Of a stretch of DNA of 55,305 nucleotides, positions 42,051-48,883 are shown piece after piece (position 1 is the stretch's first letter; each line of letters begins with the position of its first letter). The translations under genes were made by a program, and so were the position numbers. The stretch comes from Protaetiibacter sp. Its GTDB lineage: Bacteria > Actinomycetota > Actinomycetes > Actinomycetales > Microbacteriaceae. The stretch is from positions 1-55,305 of the forward strand of contig JASLGG010000063.1 of the NCBI GenBank assembly GCA_030150265.1, in the 5' to 3' direction. The notes below the pieces were generated by a model that was given only the letters and a program-made list of their open reading frames with translations, ran no database searches and was not told the origin of the DNA.

Positions 42051-42908
42051 ATGGAATCCTTTGATATATTTTATGAGCGTAATATTAGAAATCCTCTAAG
42101 AAAAAAAGAATTAGAGGATTATAATTACAATAATAAAGCATACGCTGATAATGCGATTAAGGAATGGGATGCTAATATTCCACAAAAAATAAAAGATACT
42201 TATCGGTTAATAAAATTGCGTGATCCTCAGAAAGCCGAAGAATATCTGATGGGAGAGCGTCAAAAAGAATATCAATCCCACCTCAGAACAAAAATAGATA
42301 AAGGATATAAACTTCTATTCAAGAAAAAAGGAGCTAGTGTTTATTTGGATTTAAAAGATTCTGATAAGGTGAATTCTAAAGTCATATCGGAAATAAATTC
42401 AAGTATAATAAAATTTATGGATTATATTAAAGATATAATTCCAACTAAAAATTTTAAAATTATTATTACCGATACATCTCGCAGAAATTCAATATCTATT
42501 GATAGATCTGGAAGCAGCACTGGAGTTCCAGCATATTATCATGATCGATTAATTTATATCGATTATAATGATGCTGGTGATCCAGATTATCTTGTTCATG
42601 AATATGCTCATTTTCTAGCGGATGGGCTTCCGGGCAAAAGTAAACAAATGATTGAAGATGGATATAAAATAATGCTTGACAATTACTTTAGACATGTTAA
42701 AAAGAAGAAACAAGATAATTTGGAAGGCAAGGAGAACGAGAAGCACCGAAATGCAATTGCAAAGAAATTGGGACTCCCATCTCCTTATGCATTCACAAAT
42801 GCCGACGAATGGTTCGCTGAAATTATCACTCACTGGAAGAAAATTCCAAATAATGTAGTAACATATAAATTTAAACAAGCAGTAAAAACAATAATATCCA
42901 GATTATGA
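42051..42908 (+). CDS. HExxH zinc metallopeptidase-like protein
   Basis: 285 residues. HEYAH (183-187) is an HExxH zinc site preceded by a hydrophobic helix (DPDYLVHEYAHFLADG), and a downstream NADEWFAEIITH (about 251-262) could give the third, Glu ligand. The N-terminal 100 residues are charged and helical. Proteins of this kind occur in phage head or late clusters, where the role is poorly known. The preceding IYIDYNDAG strand runs into the motif as in zincins. Preceded by a TAAATA box at 5 nt. Confidence 0.6.
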   Translation: MESFDIFYERNIRNPLRKKELEDYNYNNKAYADNAIKEWDANIPQKIKDTYRLIKLRDPQKAEEYLMGERQKEYQSHLRTKIDKGYKLLFKKKGASVYLDLKDSDKVNSKVISEINSSIIKFMDYIKDIIPTKNFKIIITDTSRRNSISIDRSGSSTGVPAYYHDRLIYIDYNDAGDPDYLVHEYAHFLADGLPGKSKQMIEDGYKIMLDNYFRHVKKKKQDNLEGKENEKHRNAIAKKLGLPSPYAFTNADEWFAEIITHWKKIPNNVVTYKFKQAVKTIISRL

Positions 42909-43075
42909 AAAAGAAATTTGACTATGGTGGCTTTCTAATTGAATATCGAATGATTAGAAATGGCGAATTGCAATTTCTAAAAAAGAAAATTACGGACACC
43001 GAAATGGCATTGGTCGAAGCTGAAAAATTGAAAAATTTGGGATACCATGATGTAAAAATTGTTCGCAACCATTGA
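42905..43075 (+). CDS. Small unknown protein, 56 aa
   Basis: A short frame overlapping the preceding gene by ATGA. It begins MKKKFDYGGFLIEYRM and ends NH, with its TGA inside the TTGACA box of the next gene. The sequence is Lys-rich and mixed. The tight overlap and codon pattern support a real gene; no function. Confidence 0.6.
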   Translation: MKKKFDYGGFLIEYRMIRNGELQFLKKKITDTEMALVEAEKLKNLGYHDVKIVRNH

Positions 43076-43096
43076 CAACTAGACTAATGTGAATCT
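43072..43096 (+). promoter_or_regulatory. Accessory-type promoter element, copy 1
   Basis: TTGACA, 7 nt, TAATGT, 6 nt, then ATG 43097. Distance from TTGACA to ATG is 25 nt. The upstream TGA stop lies inside the box. Confidence 0.7.
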
Positions 43097-43351
43097 ATGA
43101 AATTTGATGGTAAGCAACTTTTCGAATTAGGAGTTCCAAAAAATAAAATCAAATTTTATATCGGGGTAGAATTTGAATCTGCACAATCAGTGCTTGACTC
43201 TTTAAAAGTTTCCAATACAATGGAAATTGCGGAGAAGAAAAAAACATGGGTTGAATGGATTTGGAATAATATTCCTCATTTGACAATGATGATTAAAGGG
43301 GATTCCAAAACTGGTATTCCGATTATTTTCCCTAATTGTATAATATTCTGA
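43097..43351 (+). CDS. Small unknown protein, 84 aa
   Basis: Preceded by the accessory element (copy 1). MKFDGKQLFELGVPKNKIKF and VEFESAQSVLDSL look like a small alpha/beta domain. The rest contains aromatic residues (WVEWIWNNIPH). I see no assignable family. It is followed by a small gene after 5 nt. Confidence 0.6.
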   Translation: MKFDGKQLFELGVPKNKIKFYIGVEFESAQSVLDSLKVSNTMEIAEKKKTWVEWIWNNIPHLTMMIKGDSKTGIPIIFPNCIIF

Positions 43352-43356
43352 TTAAA

Positions 43357-43518
43357 ATGAGTAAATCAGAATTGATACGTTTGTTTGATAACAAAAGCAT
43401 TCTCATTAATGGCATGAGACCGTCTTCTGTTGAAGAAGCACATTTACCGATAACACAATTGATATTTTTTTATAAAAGCAAAGACAAAATAACACGATAC
43501 ATTGATAACGATAATTAA
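43357..43518 (+). CDS. Small unknown protein, 53 aa
   Basis: From ATG 43357 (an upstream in-frame ATG at 43336 lies in the preceding gene). It begins MSKSELIRLFDNKSILINGMRP and continues with PITQLIFFYKSKDK. No family assigned. The short spacing to neighbours supports a real gene. Confidence 0.55.
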   Translation: MSKSELIRLFDNKSILINGMRPSSVEEAHLPITQLIFFYKSKDKITRYIDNDN

Positions 43519-43525
43519 TAACTAA

Positions 43526-43720
43526 ATGAGAAACAACGCATACGAGGGAACTGTTGGTGGATATACATTCAATATGGTTGATGATACAACGATTGAAGTT
43601 TGGAGAGATTCGGGTGGGGATTTTCCAGAATCTTTTATTTGTTTGAAAGAAGGATCGGTAAAAAATGAGAAAGATTTTCATTATGAAATCATGGCGTGGT
43701 ATAGTCATAATGTTGGCTGA
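43526..43720 (+). CDS. Small unknown protein, 64 aa
   Basis: 64 residues, starts MRNNAYEGTVGGYTFN, with strands in a beta pattern and a Trp/Gly-rich middle (EVWRDSGGDFPES). No family assigned. It ends 16 nt before the accessory element of the RadA-like gene. Confidence 0.55.
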   Translation: MRNNAYEGTVGGYTFNMVDDTTIEVWRDSGGDFPESFICLKEGSVKNEKDFHYEIMAWYSHNVG

Positions 43721-43723
43721 TGA

Positions 43724-43747
43724 CTAGTTGTCGCCATTGACAACTAG
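43724..43747 (+). promoter_or_regulatory. Inverted repeat over the accessory element
   Basis: CTAGTTGTC (43724-43732) is the reverse complement of GACAACTAG (43739-43747), separated by 6 nt. It makes an inverted repeat over half of the promoter box of the RadA-like gene only; possibly an operator or a partial reverse copy of the element. Confidence 0.5.
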
Positions 43748-43761
43748 ATTATATTGATGCC
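43737..43761 (+). promoter_or_regulatory. Accessory-type promoter element, copy 2
   Basis: TTGACA, 7 nt, TATATT, 6 nt, then ATG 43762. Distance 25 nt. Confidence 0.75.
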
Positions 43762-44757
43762 ATGAACCTGAGCCACACCAAAGTTGACTTCACAAAAGTT
43801 TCCGACATTGTGATTCCAGAAATCTTCTACAATCGCATTCAAACTGGTGATTGTAACATGGATAGCATTTTTGGAATTGACGGTGCTGGAATTCTTCCGG
43901 GATCGACCATCACTCTAGTTGCTCCTGCTGGATGTGGCAAATCCACATTCACACTCACGCTTGGTGAAATTCTCACCAAGCGTGGATATCGGGTAGGATA
44001 TACTTCGGGAGAGGAAAACGACAAACAATTGGCATTTACATGCCGTCGTTTGAATGTTTCCGATTTGATGGTGTCTACCGAAACTGATGTGGATATTCTA
44101 TTGGAAAAGATGGATGGTTTGGATTTGTTGATTGTTGATAGTTATCAGTGTCTCACCGAATCTACTGGACTCAACCGAAACAAGAAGAATCAATATATTA
44201 TTTCCAACTTTGTGAAAAAGGCAAAGGATGTCAATTGCGCGGTGTTGTTCATTGTTCAGTTGACTACCTCTGGAGATATGCGCGGAGGCTCTGATCTTGC
44301 ATATGCGACGGATGTCAATATTCGTATTTCTAAATCACCTGAACATGGTAAAGAATATCGTATTTTTGATGTGTATAAGAATCGATTTGGAAACACGATC
44401 GAACACGGTGCCAATCTGACTGCTAATGGATATGAATTTTTGGGAGATGTTATTACTCCAGTAAGTACGGAGAATGTTTCCGAAAAGAAACTATCCAAAT
44501 CGGAACAGCGTAAATTGGCGGTATTGGACATGACTGATCCCCCCCATATCACGATGGCTCGTGTCATGAATACACTTGACATTCAGAAACAAACTGCTTA
44601 TATTATTCTTCGTGAACTTGAAGCAGATAACAAGATTGTGAAATATGGTCGTGGAGATAATGCAATTTGGAAACTCGCTGGCGTTCCACCGAATCTTCCA
44701 ATGCCAACCCCACCACCACTTCCTAAATCAACTATCGCTAAACTTTTTAATTTTTAA
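43762..44757 (+). CDS. RadA/RecA-like ATPase with C-terminal winged-helix domain
   Basis: 331 residues. Walker A APAGCGKST (54-62), GYTSGEEN as a sensor region, Walker B LLIVDSYQ, and QLTTSGDMRGGSDLAY, all as in RadA/DnaB-type RecA ATPases. Residues about 240-310 look like a winged helix-turn-helix (HITMARVMNTLDIQKQ then TAYIILRELEADNK). A proline-rich tail (LPMPTPPPLPKS) ends the protein. Role inferred: a recombination, branch-migration or repair helicase on DNA, in place of T4 UvsX or UvsW. Codon use appears more GC-rich and even than in its neighbours. The start follows the accessory element. Confidence 0.8.
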   Translation: MNLSHTKVDFTKVSDIVIPEIFYNRIQTGDCNMDSIFGIDGAGILPGSTITLVAPAGCGKSTFTLTLGEILTKRGYRVGYTSGEENDKQLAFTCRRLNVSDLMVSTETDVDILLEKMDGLDLLIVDSYQCLTESTGLNRNKKNQYIISNFVKKAKDVNCAVLFIVQLTTSGDMRGGSDLAYATDVNIRISKSPEHGKEYRIFDVYKNRFGNTIEHGANLTANGYEFLGDVITPVSTENVSEKKLSKSEQRKLAVLDMTDPPHITMARVMNTLDIQKQTAYIILRELEADNKIVKYGRGDNAIWKLAGVPPNLPMPTPPPLPKSTIAKLFNF

Positions 44758-44759
44758 AT

Positions 44760-45194
44760 ATGGAATCCTCTAATACTATCGATATTCCACTAGAATTATT
44801 AATTGCGCCATTGGATTTGACAGATATCGGAGCATTGGTAGTTTGCTTGGCAGCGGATAAATTGAATTATATTCAACAAACATATTGGCAACCATTGATC
44901 GATAATCATTCGCCAGTGTTGAAAAATAAGGGCATTCTCACTACAGTTGAGAATGGAAATCTTGTAATTGATATTGATGAATTGGTTGATGGATTTTGGA
45001 ATTCCGATAAAATAGACGACTATGGAAATACTATATATACCAGAAAGGCAGCAAATAATAATTGGGAACATCAATTGGTGACTATAGTTAAAGATAATAA
45101 AATAAAATATCGATATGTGTCATCATTCGATGAACAAATTTTTGATTCGTTGGAAGAAGCCCGTTATTGGGTAGCATATATCGAAAATAGATAA
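44760..45194 (+). CDS. Unknown protein, 144 aa
   Basis: 144 residues. Starts 2 nt after the RadA-like gene, so co-transcribed. It has a hydrophobic helix start (IPLELLIAPLDLTDIGALV), then a Trp/Tyr-rich middle. No known domain. TAAATA overlaps the ATG here, but with no spacing it does not match the other boxes. Confidence 0.6.
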   Translation: MESSNTIDIPLELLIAPLDLTDIGALVVCLAADKLNYIQQTYWQPLIDNHSPVLKNKGILTTVENGNLVIDIDELVDGFWNSDKIDDYGNTIYTRKAANNNWEHQLVTIVKDNKIKYRYVSSFDEQIFDSLEEARYWVAYIENR

Positions 45195-45203
45195 TATAAA
45201 AAT

Positions 45204-45488
45204 ATGACAACTAACAACGAAGAATTAGAACATGATGATTATGATTACGATGATGGTGGTGATGTTTGGGCAACCTGTATTGATGAAACATATATATGTG
45301 CAGTAACCAGAATTAGAGAAAACGTAGGTATATTAACCATCCAAAATCAAGAAACAAAAGAAATCCTAGATGAACAAGAAGTTCATATTTCTTATAATGC
45401 TATGTTTGGTCCAGATGCGTTTGACATATCGACATGGGTAGAAACTTGTTTAAATGTAATCGACAATCAAAAACAATCTGAAAAATAA
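45204..45488 (+). CDS. Small acidic unknown protein, 94 aa
   Basis: 94 residues; an Asp/Glu-rich start (EELEHDDYDYDDGGDV), followed by alternating beta segments (ICAVTRIRENVGILTIQN). No family recognised. Nine nt follow the preceding stop. Confidence 0.6.
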   Translation: MTTNNEELEHDDYDYDDGGDVWATCIDETYICAVTRIRENVGILTIQNQETKEILDEQEVHISYNAMFGPDAFDISTWVETCLNVIDNQKQSEK

Positions 45489-45493
45489 TAATA

Positions 45494-45997
45494 ATGAGTG
45501 AAGCATGGGAAGGTGGAAAGGGCGATAAATCTAGAATCGCAAATAGAGAATCATATCGGGATAATTATGATATGATTTTCAATAAGAATAAAAAAAATCG
45601 AAATTTGTTCTTAGATGATCGACGAGAAGTTGATGAGGCATGGTTATTTGATAGCGATACCCTATTGACAAATTTTTCAGGAATTGACAATTGGATAATT
45701 GTTCGCAGCTATGATGAATTTGTTCGATGGATTGATATGAATGGGATTCCTGATAATGTATCATTTGATCATGATTTGTGTGAAGATGCGATGGTTCAAT
45801 TTGAAAATGCATTAGCAAATAATGGATTTATCGATTATGTCAAATATACCCAAAAAACAGGAAAGCATTGTGCTGAATATTTGGTAAAATCATGTAAGGA
45901 AAAAAATATTCCGATTCCGAATTATTATATTCATACTGCAAATCATTTAGCCGCTCCAATCATTAGAGATATTTTAGAAAATGGAAAAGCAAAATAA
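45494..45997 (+). CDS. Cyclic-phosphate processing receiver-like domain protein (cREC)
   Basis: 167 residues. NLFLDDRREVDE, then a beta-alpha run and VSFDHDLCED, NGFIDYVKYTQKTGKHC and IPNYYIHTANHLAA follow the cREC (receiver-like, cyclic phosphate processing) family pattern. That family is predicted, from its association with RNA repair genes, to process 2',3'-cyclic phosphates. The genes next to it are a HAD phosphatase, a macro domain, a kinase and an RNA ligase, which fits that idea. It overlaps the HAD gene by 17 nt, so coupled translation is likely. Confidence 0.7.
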   Translation: MSEAWEGGKGDKSRIANRESYRDNYDMIFNKNKKNRNLFLDDRREVDEAWLFDSDTLLTNFSGIDNWIIVRSYDEFVRWIDMNGIPDNVSFDHDLCEDAMVQFENALANNGFIDYVKYTQKTGKHCAEYLVKSCKEKNIPIPNYYIHTANHLAAPIIRDILENGKAK

Positions 45998-46553
45998 AAT
46001 ATTTTTGGATCTTGATGAGACTTTGATTCATAGTTATTATTGTAATAATGATGCTACTGTCGAATATTATATCAATGAATATTCTGAAAATTATGGAATA
46101 ATTGATTATTCATTAGGTCCAGACGCATGGTCCGAGGGGGATCGATATGTTACGGTCATCAGACCAATGACATTCAAGTTGCTTAATTTGTGTGAAAATC
46201 TAGTAGGATGGGAGAATGTATATATTCTGACATTGGGAACTATCGACTATGCGAGAACAATCAATAGACTTGCTGGATTTGATGTTCCACATGAGAGAAT
46301 TTTTACCCGAGAATCATTGTTCCATATACAAGACGAATTCAAGAATACTAATAATATTTTGATTGACAACGAAAGTTACAGTTATCATCTAGAAGGGGAT
46401 TATAATAAAGTGAATTTTTTACATGGATTAGCAAAAGAAAAATATGTGAATATTTTAGGATTCTGGCCGGATTTGGTGGATCGACATAAGAATTATTATT
46501 CTGATTTGAATTTGTTGGAAAAACAAATCATAGCCGCATTGGAAGCTCATTGA
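45981..46553 (+). CDS. HAD-fold phosphatase (FCP1/NLI-type)
   Basis: 190 residues. The nucleophile motif LDLDETLIHS (Asp10, Asp12, Thr14) is the DxDxT/V motif of HAD phosphatases; RPMTFKLLNLCENL, YILTLGTIDYAR and ILIDNES (motif 4 Asp) complete the fold. The compact size and the closeness to FCP1/SCP or Pnkp-type phosphatase domains suggest removal of a terminal phosphate, in this cluster perhaps from RNA ends. The stop TGA is inside the TTGACA box of the next gene. Confidence 0.8.
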   Translation: MEKQNKIFLDLDETLIHSYYCNNDATVEYYINEYSENYGIIDYSLGPDAWSEGDRYVTVIRPMTFKLLNLCENLVGWENVYILTLGTIDYARTINRLAGFDVPHERIFTRESLFHIQDEFKNTNNILIDNESYSYHLEGDYNKVNFLHGLAKEKYVNILGFWPDLVDRHKNYYSDLNLLEKQIIAALEAH

Positions 46554-46574
46554 CAACTAGATTAGAATAAACGC
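46550..46574 (+). promoter_or_regulatory. Accessory-type promoter element, copy 3
   Basis: TTGACA, 7 nt, TAGAAT, 6 nt, then ATG 46575. Distance 25 nt. The HAD gene stop TGA lies inside TTGACA. Confidence 0.7.
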
Positions 46575-47195
46575 ATGAGAGCCTACAAAGCAAGCTATAA
46601 TCAGAAATGCAGAGATTTTCTTTTTGAAATAGGTAAAACCTATGAAATTGAAGGAGAATTGAAAATGTGTAACAATGGATTTCATTTTTGTGAAACTATT
46701 CTGAACACTCTAGAATATTATACTCCAGATCATAAATTGGTAATCTTTGAAGTTGAAGCATTAGGAGATATTCAGAAGGATGGAAATAAATTCTGCACCA
46801 ATAAAATTAAGATTATTCGTATTGTTCCAAGAGAGGAATATGAGGATATTGTTAAATTTGATGAAAATGGAAATTTAATTTATCGGAAATGTGGTGATGG
46901 ATGTTGGAAGAAATATGAATATGATTCCAATGGGAATAAGATTCGATGTGAAAATTCCAATGGATATTGGTGGACTCGTGAATATGATGAGAATGGGAAT
47001 AAGATTCGATATGATAATTCTTTTGGTTGGAGGAAATGGGAATATGATTACGATGGGAATTTGATTCGATATGAAGATTCTGCCGGATATTGGAAAATAT
47101 ATGAATACGATTCCAATGGAAATAAGATTCGATGTGAAGCTTCTGATGGATATTGGTGGACTTGTGAATATGATTCGAACTCAAACCTCCAATGA
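46575..47195 (+). CDS. DUF7666-type N-domain with YD-type repeats (copy A)
   Basis: 206 residues. Residues 1-95 (RAYKASYNQKCRDF, YEIEGELKMCNNGFHFCET, VIFEVEALGDIQ) form a domain seen in phage and bacterial proteins and, from memory, called DUF7666. From about residue 100 there are five repeats of about 20 residues of the form EYDxNGNxIRxExSxGYW, like the YD repeats of RHS proteins. Function unknown. Two further copies (52211 and 54132) carry the same N-domain and the same promoter element. Confidence 0.75.
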   Translation: MRAYKASYNQKCRDFLFEIGKTYEIEGELKMCNNGFHFCETILNTLEYYTPDHKLVIFEVEALGDIQKDGNKFCTNKIKIIRIVPREEYEDIVKFDENGNLIYRKCGDGCWKKYEYDSNGNKIRCENSNGYWWTREYDENGNKIRYDNSFGWRKWEYDYDGNLIRYEDSAGYWKIYEYDSNGNKIRCEASDGYWWTCEYDSNSNLQ

Positions 47196-47198
47196 CCA

Positions 47199-47223
47199 TT
47201 GACAACTAGAATATAATAGGGCC
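47199..47223 (+). promoter_or_regulatory. Accessory-type promoter element, copy 4
   Basis: TTGACA, 7 nt, TATAAT, 6 nt, then ATG 47224. Distance 25 nt. Best-conserved copy. Confidence 0.8.
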
Positions 47224-47415
47224 ATGGCAAGCAACAATCACCCAAAATATTCCAATATGGCAAGAATTCTAGAAACTTCTAATCTCGATCAACTGTTAAA
47301 AATCTATTTCCAACTCATGGAACTTGAATTGACAAATAGTAAAAGTGTAGAATTTCAAAAAGCTACCGATATGGTAGAAAATAAAATTAAACAATATAAA
47401 ACACAACTAGCATGA
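47224..47415 (+). CDS. Small unknown helical protein, 63 aa
   Basis: 63 residues starting MASNNHPKYSNMARIL, helical with LDQLLKIYFQLMELELT and MVENKIKQYKTQ. Overlaps the macro-domain gene by the four bases ATGA. Function unknown. Confidence 0.6.
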   Translation: MASNNHPKYSNMARILETSNLDQLLKIYFQLMELELTNSKSVEFQKATDMVENKIKQYKTQLA

Positions 47416-47891
47416 TTATTATACACAAACAAGGAGATTTGTTTGATTATTTTAAAAGGGGCGAATTTGATGCATGTGCACATCAAGCCAATTGTTATGC
47501 AACATTTGGAGCAGGTATTGCTCGTGTGATTGCGAACAAATATCCAGAAGCAGAACTAGCGGATCGAATGTATTATAATAACTGTAATACTAATAATAAG
47601 CAACAATTGGGAGAGATTTCATTTGCAGTTGTTGATGATGGTGTAATTTATAATCTTTATGGACAAGATCATTATCGTGGTGATAGATCGACCAATTATG
47701 AAATGATTTACAGCGCATTGGAAAAATGTAGGGATCATATGATTAAAAGTGGGCTATATTCCATCGGATTTCCGAAATATATGTCCAGTGGTTTGGCTGG
47801 TGGTGATTGGAGAATCATTGAAACTATGATTGAAGTTGTATTTGAAAATAGTGGAATTGCTGTCACTGTAGTTGAACTAGTAACACAATGA
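47412..47891 (+). CDS. Macro-domain protein (ADP-ribose binding or hydrolysing)
   Basis: 159 residues. It follows the macro-domain fold: GDLFDY, AHQANCYATFGAGIA (Asn in the ADP-ribose loop), an IYNLYGQDHY strand and loop, then the segment SIGFPKYMSSGLAGGDW. Macro domains bind ADP-ribose and can remove it from proteins or nucleic acids, or handle ADP-ribose-1''-phosphate from tRNA ligation pathways. Here it overlaps a kinase gene by ATGA, in an RNA-repair-type cluster. Counter-defence against ADP-ribosylating toxins is also plausible. Confidence 0.85.
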   Translation: MIIIHKQGDLFDYFKRGEFDACAHQANCYATFGAGIARVIANKYPEAELADRMYYNNCNTNNKQQLGEISFAVVDDGVIYNLYGQDHYRGDRSTNYEMIYSALEKCRDHMIKSGLYSIGFPKYMSSGLAGGDWRIIETMIEVVFENSGIAVTVVELVTQ

Positions 47892-48304
47892 ACGATAAAA
47901 CTATCATTATTCTAAGAGGAGTGAGCGGTTCTGGAAAGAGCACACTCGCTGAAAAACTTGTCAAAAATCGAAATGGTGTGATTTGTTGTGCTGATGATTA
48001 TTTCATACATAATGGCATCTATCAATTTGATATTACTAAATTGGATGATGCACATCGATATTGTCGTAAGAAGTTTGATGATGCACTAAAAAATCCAGAA
48101 GTGGAAATCGTGGTTGTTGCAAATACAAATACTAAAGAATCAGATTGGAAATATTATCAAACTAATGCAGAATCGATGGGATTTATAGTGCATTTTGTAG
48201 TTGTCGAAAATCGCCATCATGGCGTGGATATTCATAATGTTCCATCACCAGTATTGGCAAAGCAACAACAAAATATTTTGAATTCCTTGAGCATTGGCCA
48301 TTGA
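47888..48304 (+). CDS. P-loop kinase, polynucleotide kinase-like
   Basis: 138 residues. Walker A GVSGSGKST (11-19), a CADDYF lid-region acidic motif, a helix with HRYCRKKFDDAL, VVANTNTKES and the RHHGVDIHNVP segment. This matches the AAA_33/N4BP2L-type kinases, whose phage T4 member is the kinase half of Pnkp. The role inferred is 5'-OH phosphorylation of RNA or DNA. The T4 Pnkp phosphatase domain is absent; a separate HAD gene lies upstream. The stop TGA overlaps the TTGACA box of the next gene. Confidence 0.8.
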   Translation: MNDKTIIILRGVSGSGKSTLAEKLVKNRNGVICCADDYFIHNGIYQFDITKLDDAHRYCRKKFDDALKNPEVEIVVVANTNTKESDWKYYQTNAESMGFIVHFVVVENRHHGVDIHNVPSPVLAKQQQNILNSLSIGH

Positions 48305-48325
48305 CAACTAGGCTATAATGACGAC
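48301..48325 (+). promoter_or_regulatory. Accessory-type promoter element, copy 5
   Basis: TTGACA, 7 nt, TATAAT, 6 nt, then ATG 48326. Distance 25 nt. The kinase stop TGA lies in TTGACA. Confidence 0.8.
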
Positions 48326-48883
48326 ATGCCACACTTTGAAAAACTAACCAAAAATCTATATCAAGGATCATATCCCGAAGCACGAGAACAATCAATACAT
48401 TATGATCTAATCATCAATGTTTCTGATTGCGTGTGTAATTCTTTAGATTCACACCCGACCAGTAAATTATTATGGTTTCCGGTGTTTGAAGTAGGTGTTT
48501 GGGATTATAGTCCATTTTATGGATCTAAACGAGCAATCGATAAATTCGTTAATGACAATCCCGATGCATCTATTTTAATTCATTGTAGTGCTGGTTCATA
48601 TCAATCTGTTATTGTAGCAACTGCATATTTACTATCTATCAATCATCCAAAAGGAAAAGAAATGGAAACGGATATGATTTGGAAACTTTTTAAAAAAAAT
48701 GGCCAATGCCCAATCGAATTGGAAAAATTTATGCAAGTGATGAACAAATTTCCAACCTATTCGATTTGTGGGATCTTGCAAGAGTGTAAATTGATTCTGC
48801 CAAATTTGGCAAAAAATAGATTTACACTTGAAAAAGAAAATTACTCTGTTAATAATATTTTTGATCATGTTGAAATTGCCTGA
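48326..48883 (+). CDS. Dual-specificity phosphatase-fold protein lacking the catalytic Arg
   Basis: 185 residues. The N-terminus (FEKLTKNLYQGSYPEA, YDLIINVSDC) and the signature LIHCSAGSYQSV fit the cysteine-phosphatase (DSP) fold. In HCx5R the Arg should be six residues after Cys87 (Cys at 87, position 93), but a Gln is there, so the P-loop is probably inactive for catalysis or works as a phosphate-binding pseudo-enzyme. The end overlaps the RNA ligase gene by 17 nt. Substrate unknown; it is expressed from its own accessory element. Confidence 0.7.
   Translation: MPHFEKLTKNLYQGSYPEAREQSIHYDLIINVSDCVCNSLDSHPTSKLLWFPVFEVGVWDYSPFYGSKRAIDKFVNDNPDASILIHCSAGSYQSVIVATAYLLSINHPKGKEMETDMIWKLFKKNGQCPIELEKFMQVMNKFPTYSICGILQECKLILPNLAKNRFTLEKENYSVNNIFDHVEIA

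Noticed and set aside
48828..48866. The ATG at 48828 as start of the RNA ligase
   Set aside because: It would add a hydrophobic stretch translated inside the preceding gene; ATG 48867 gives the usual ligase N-terminus.
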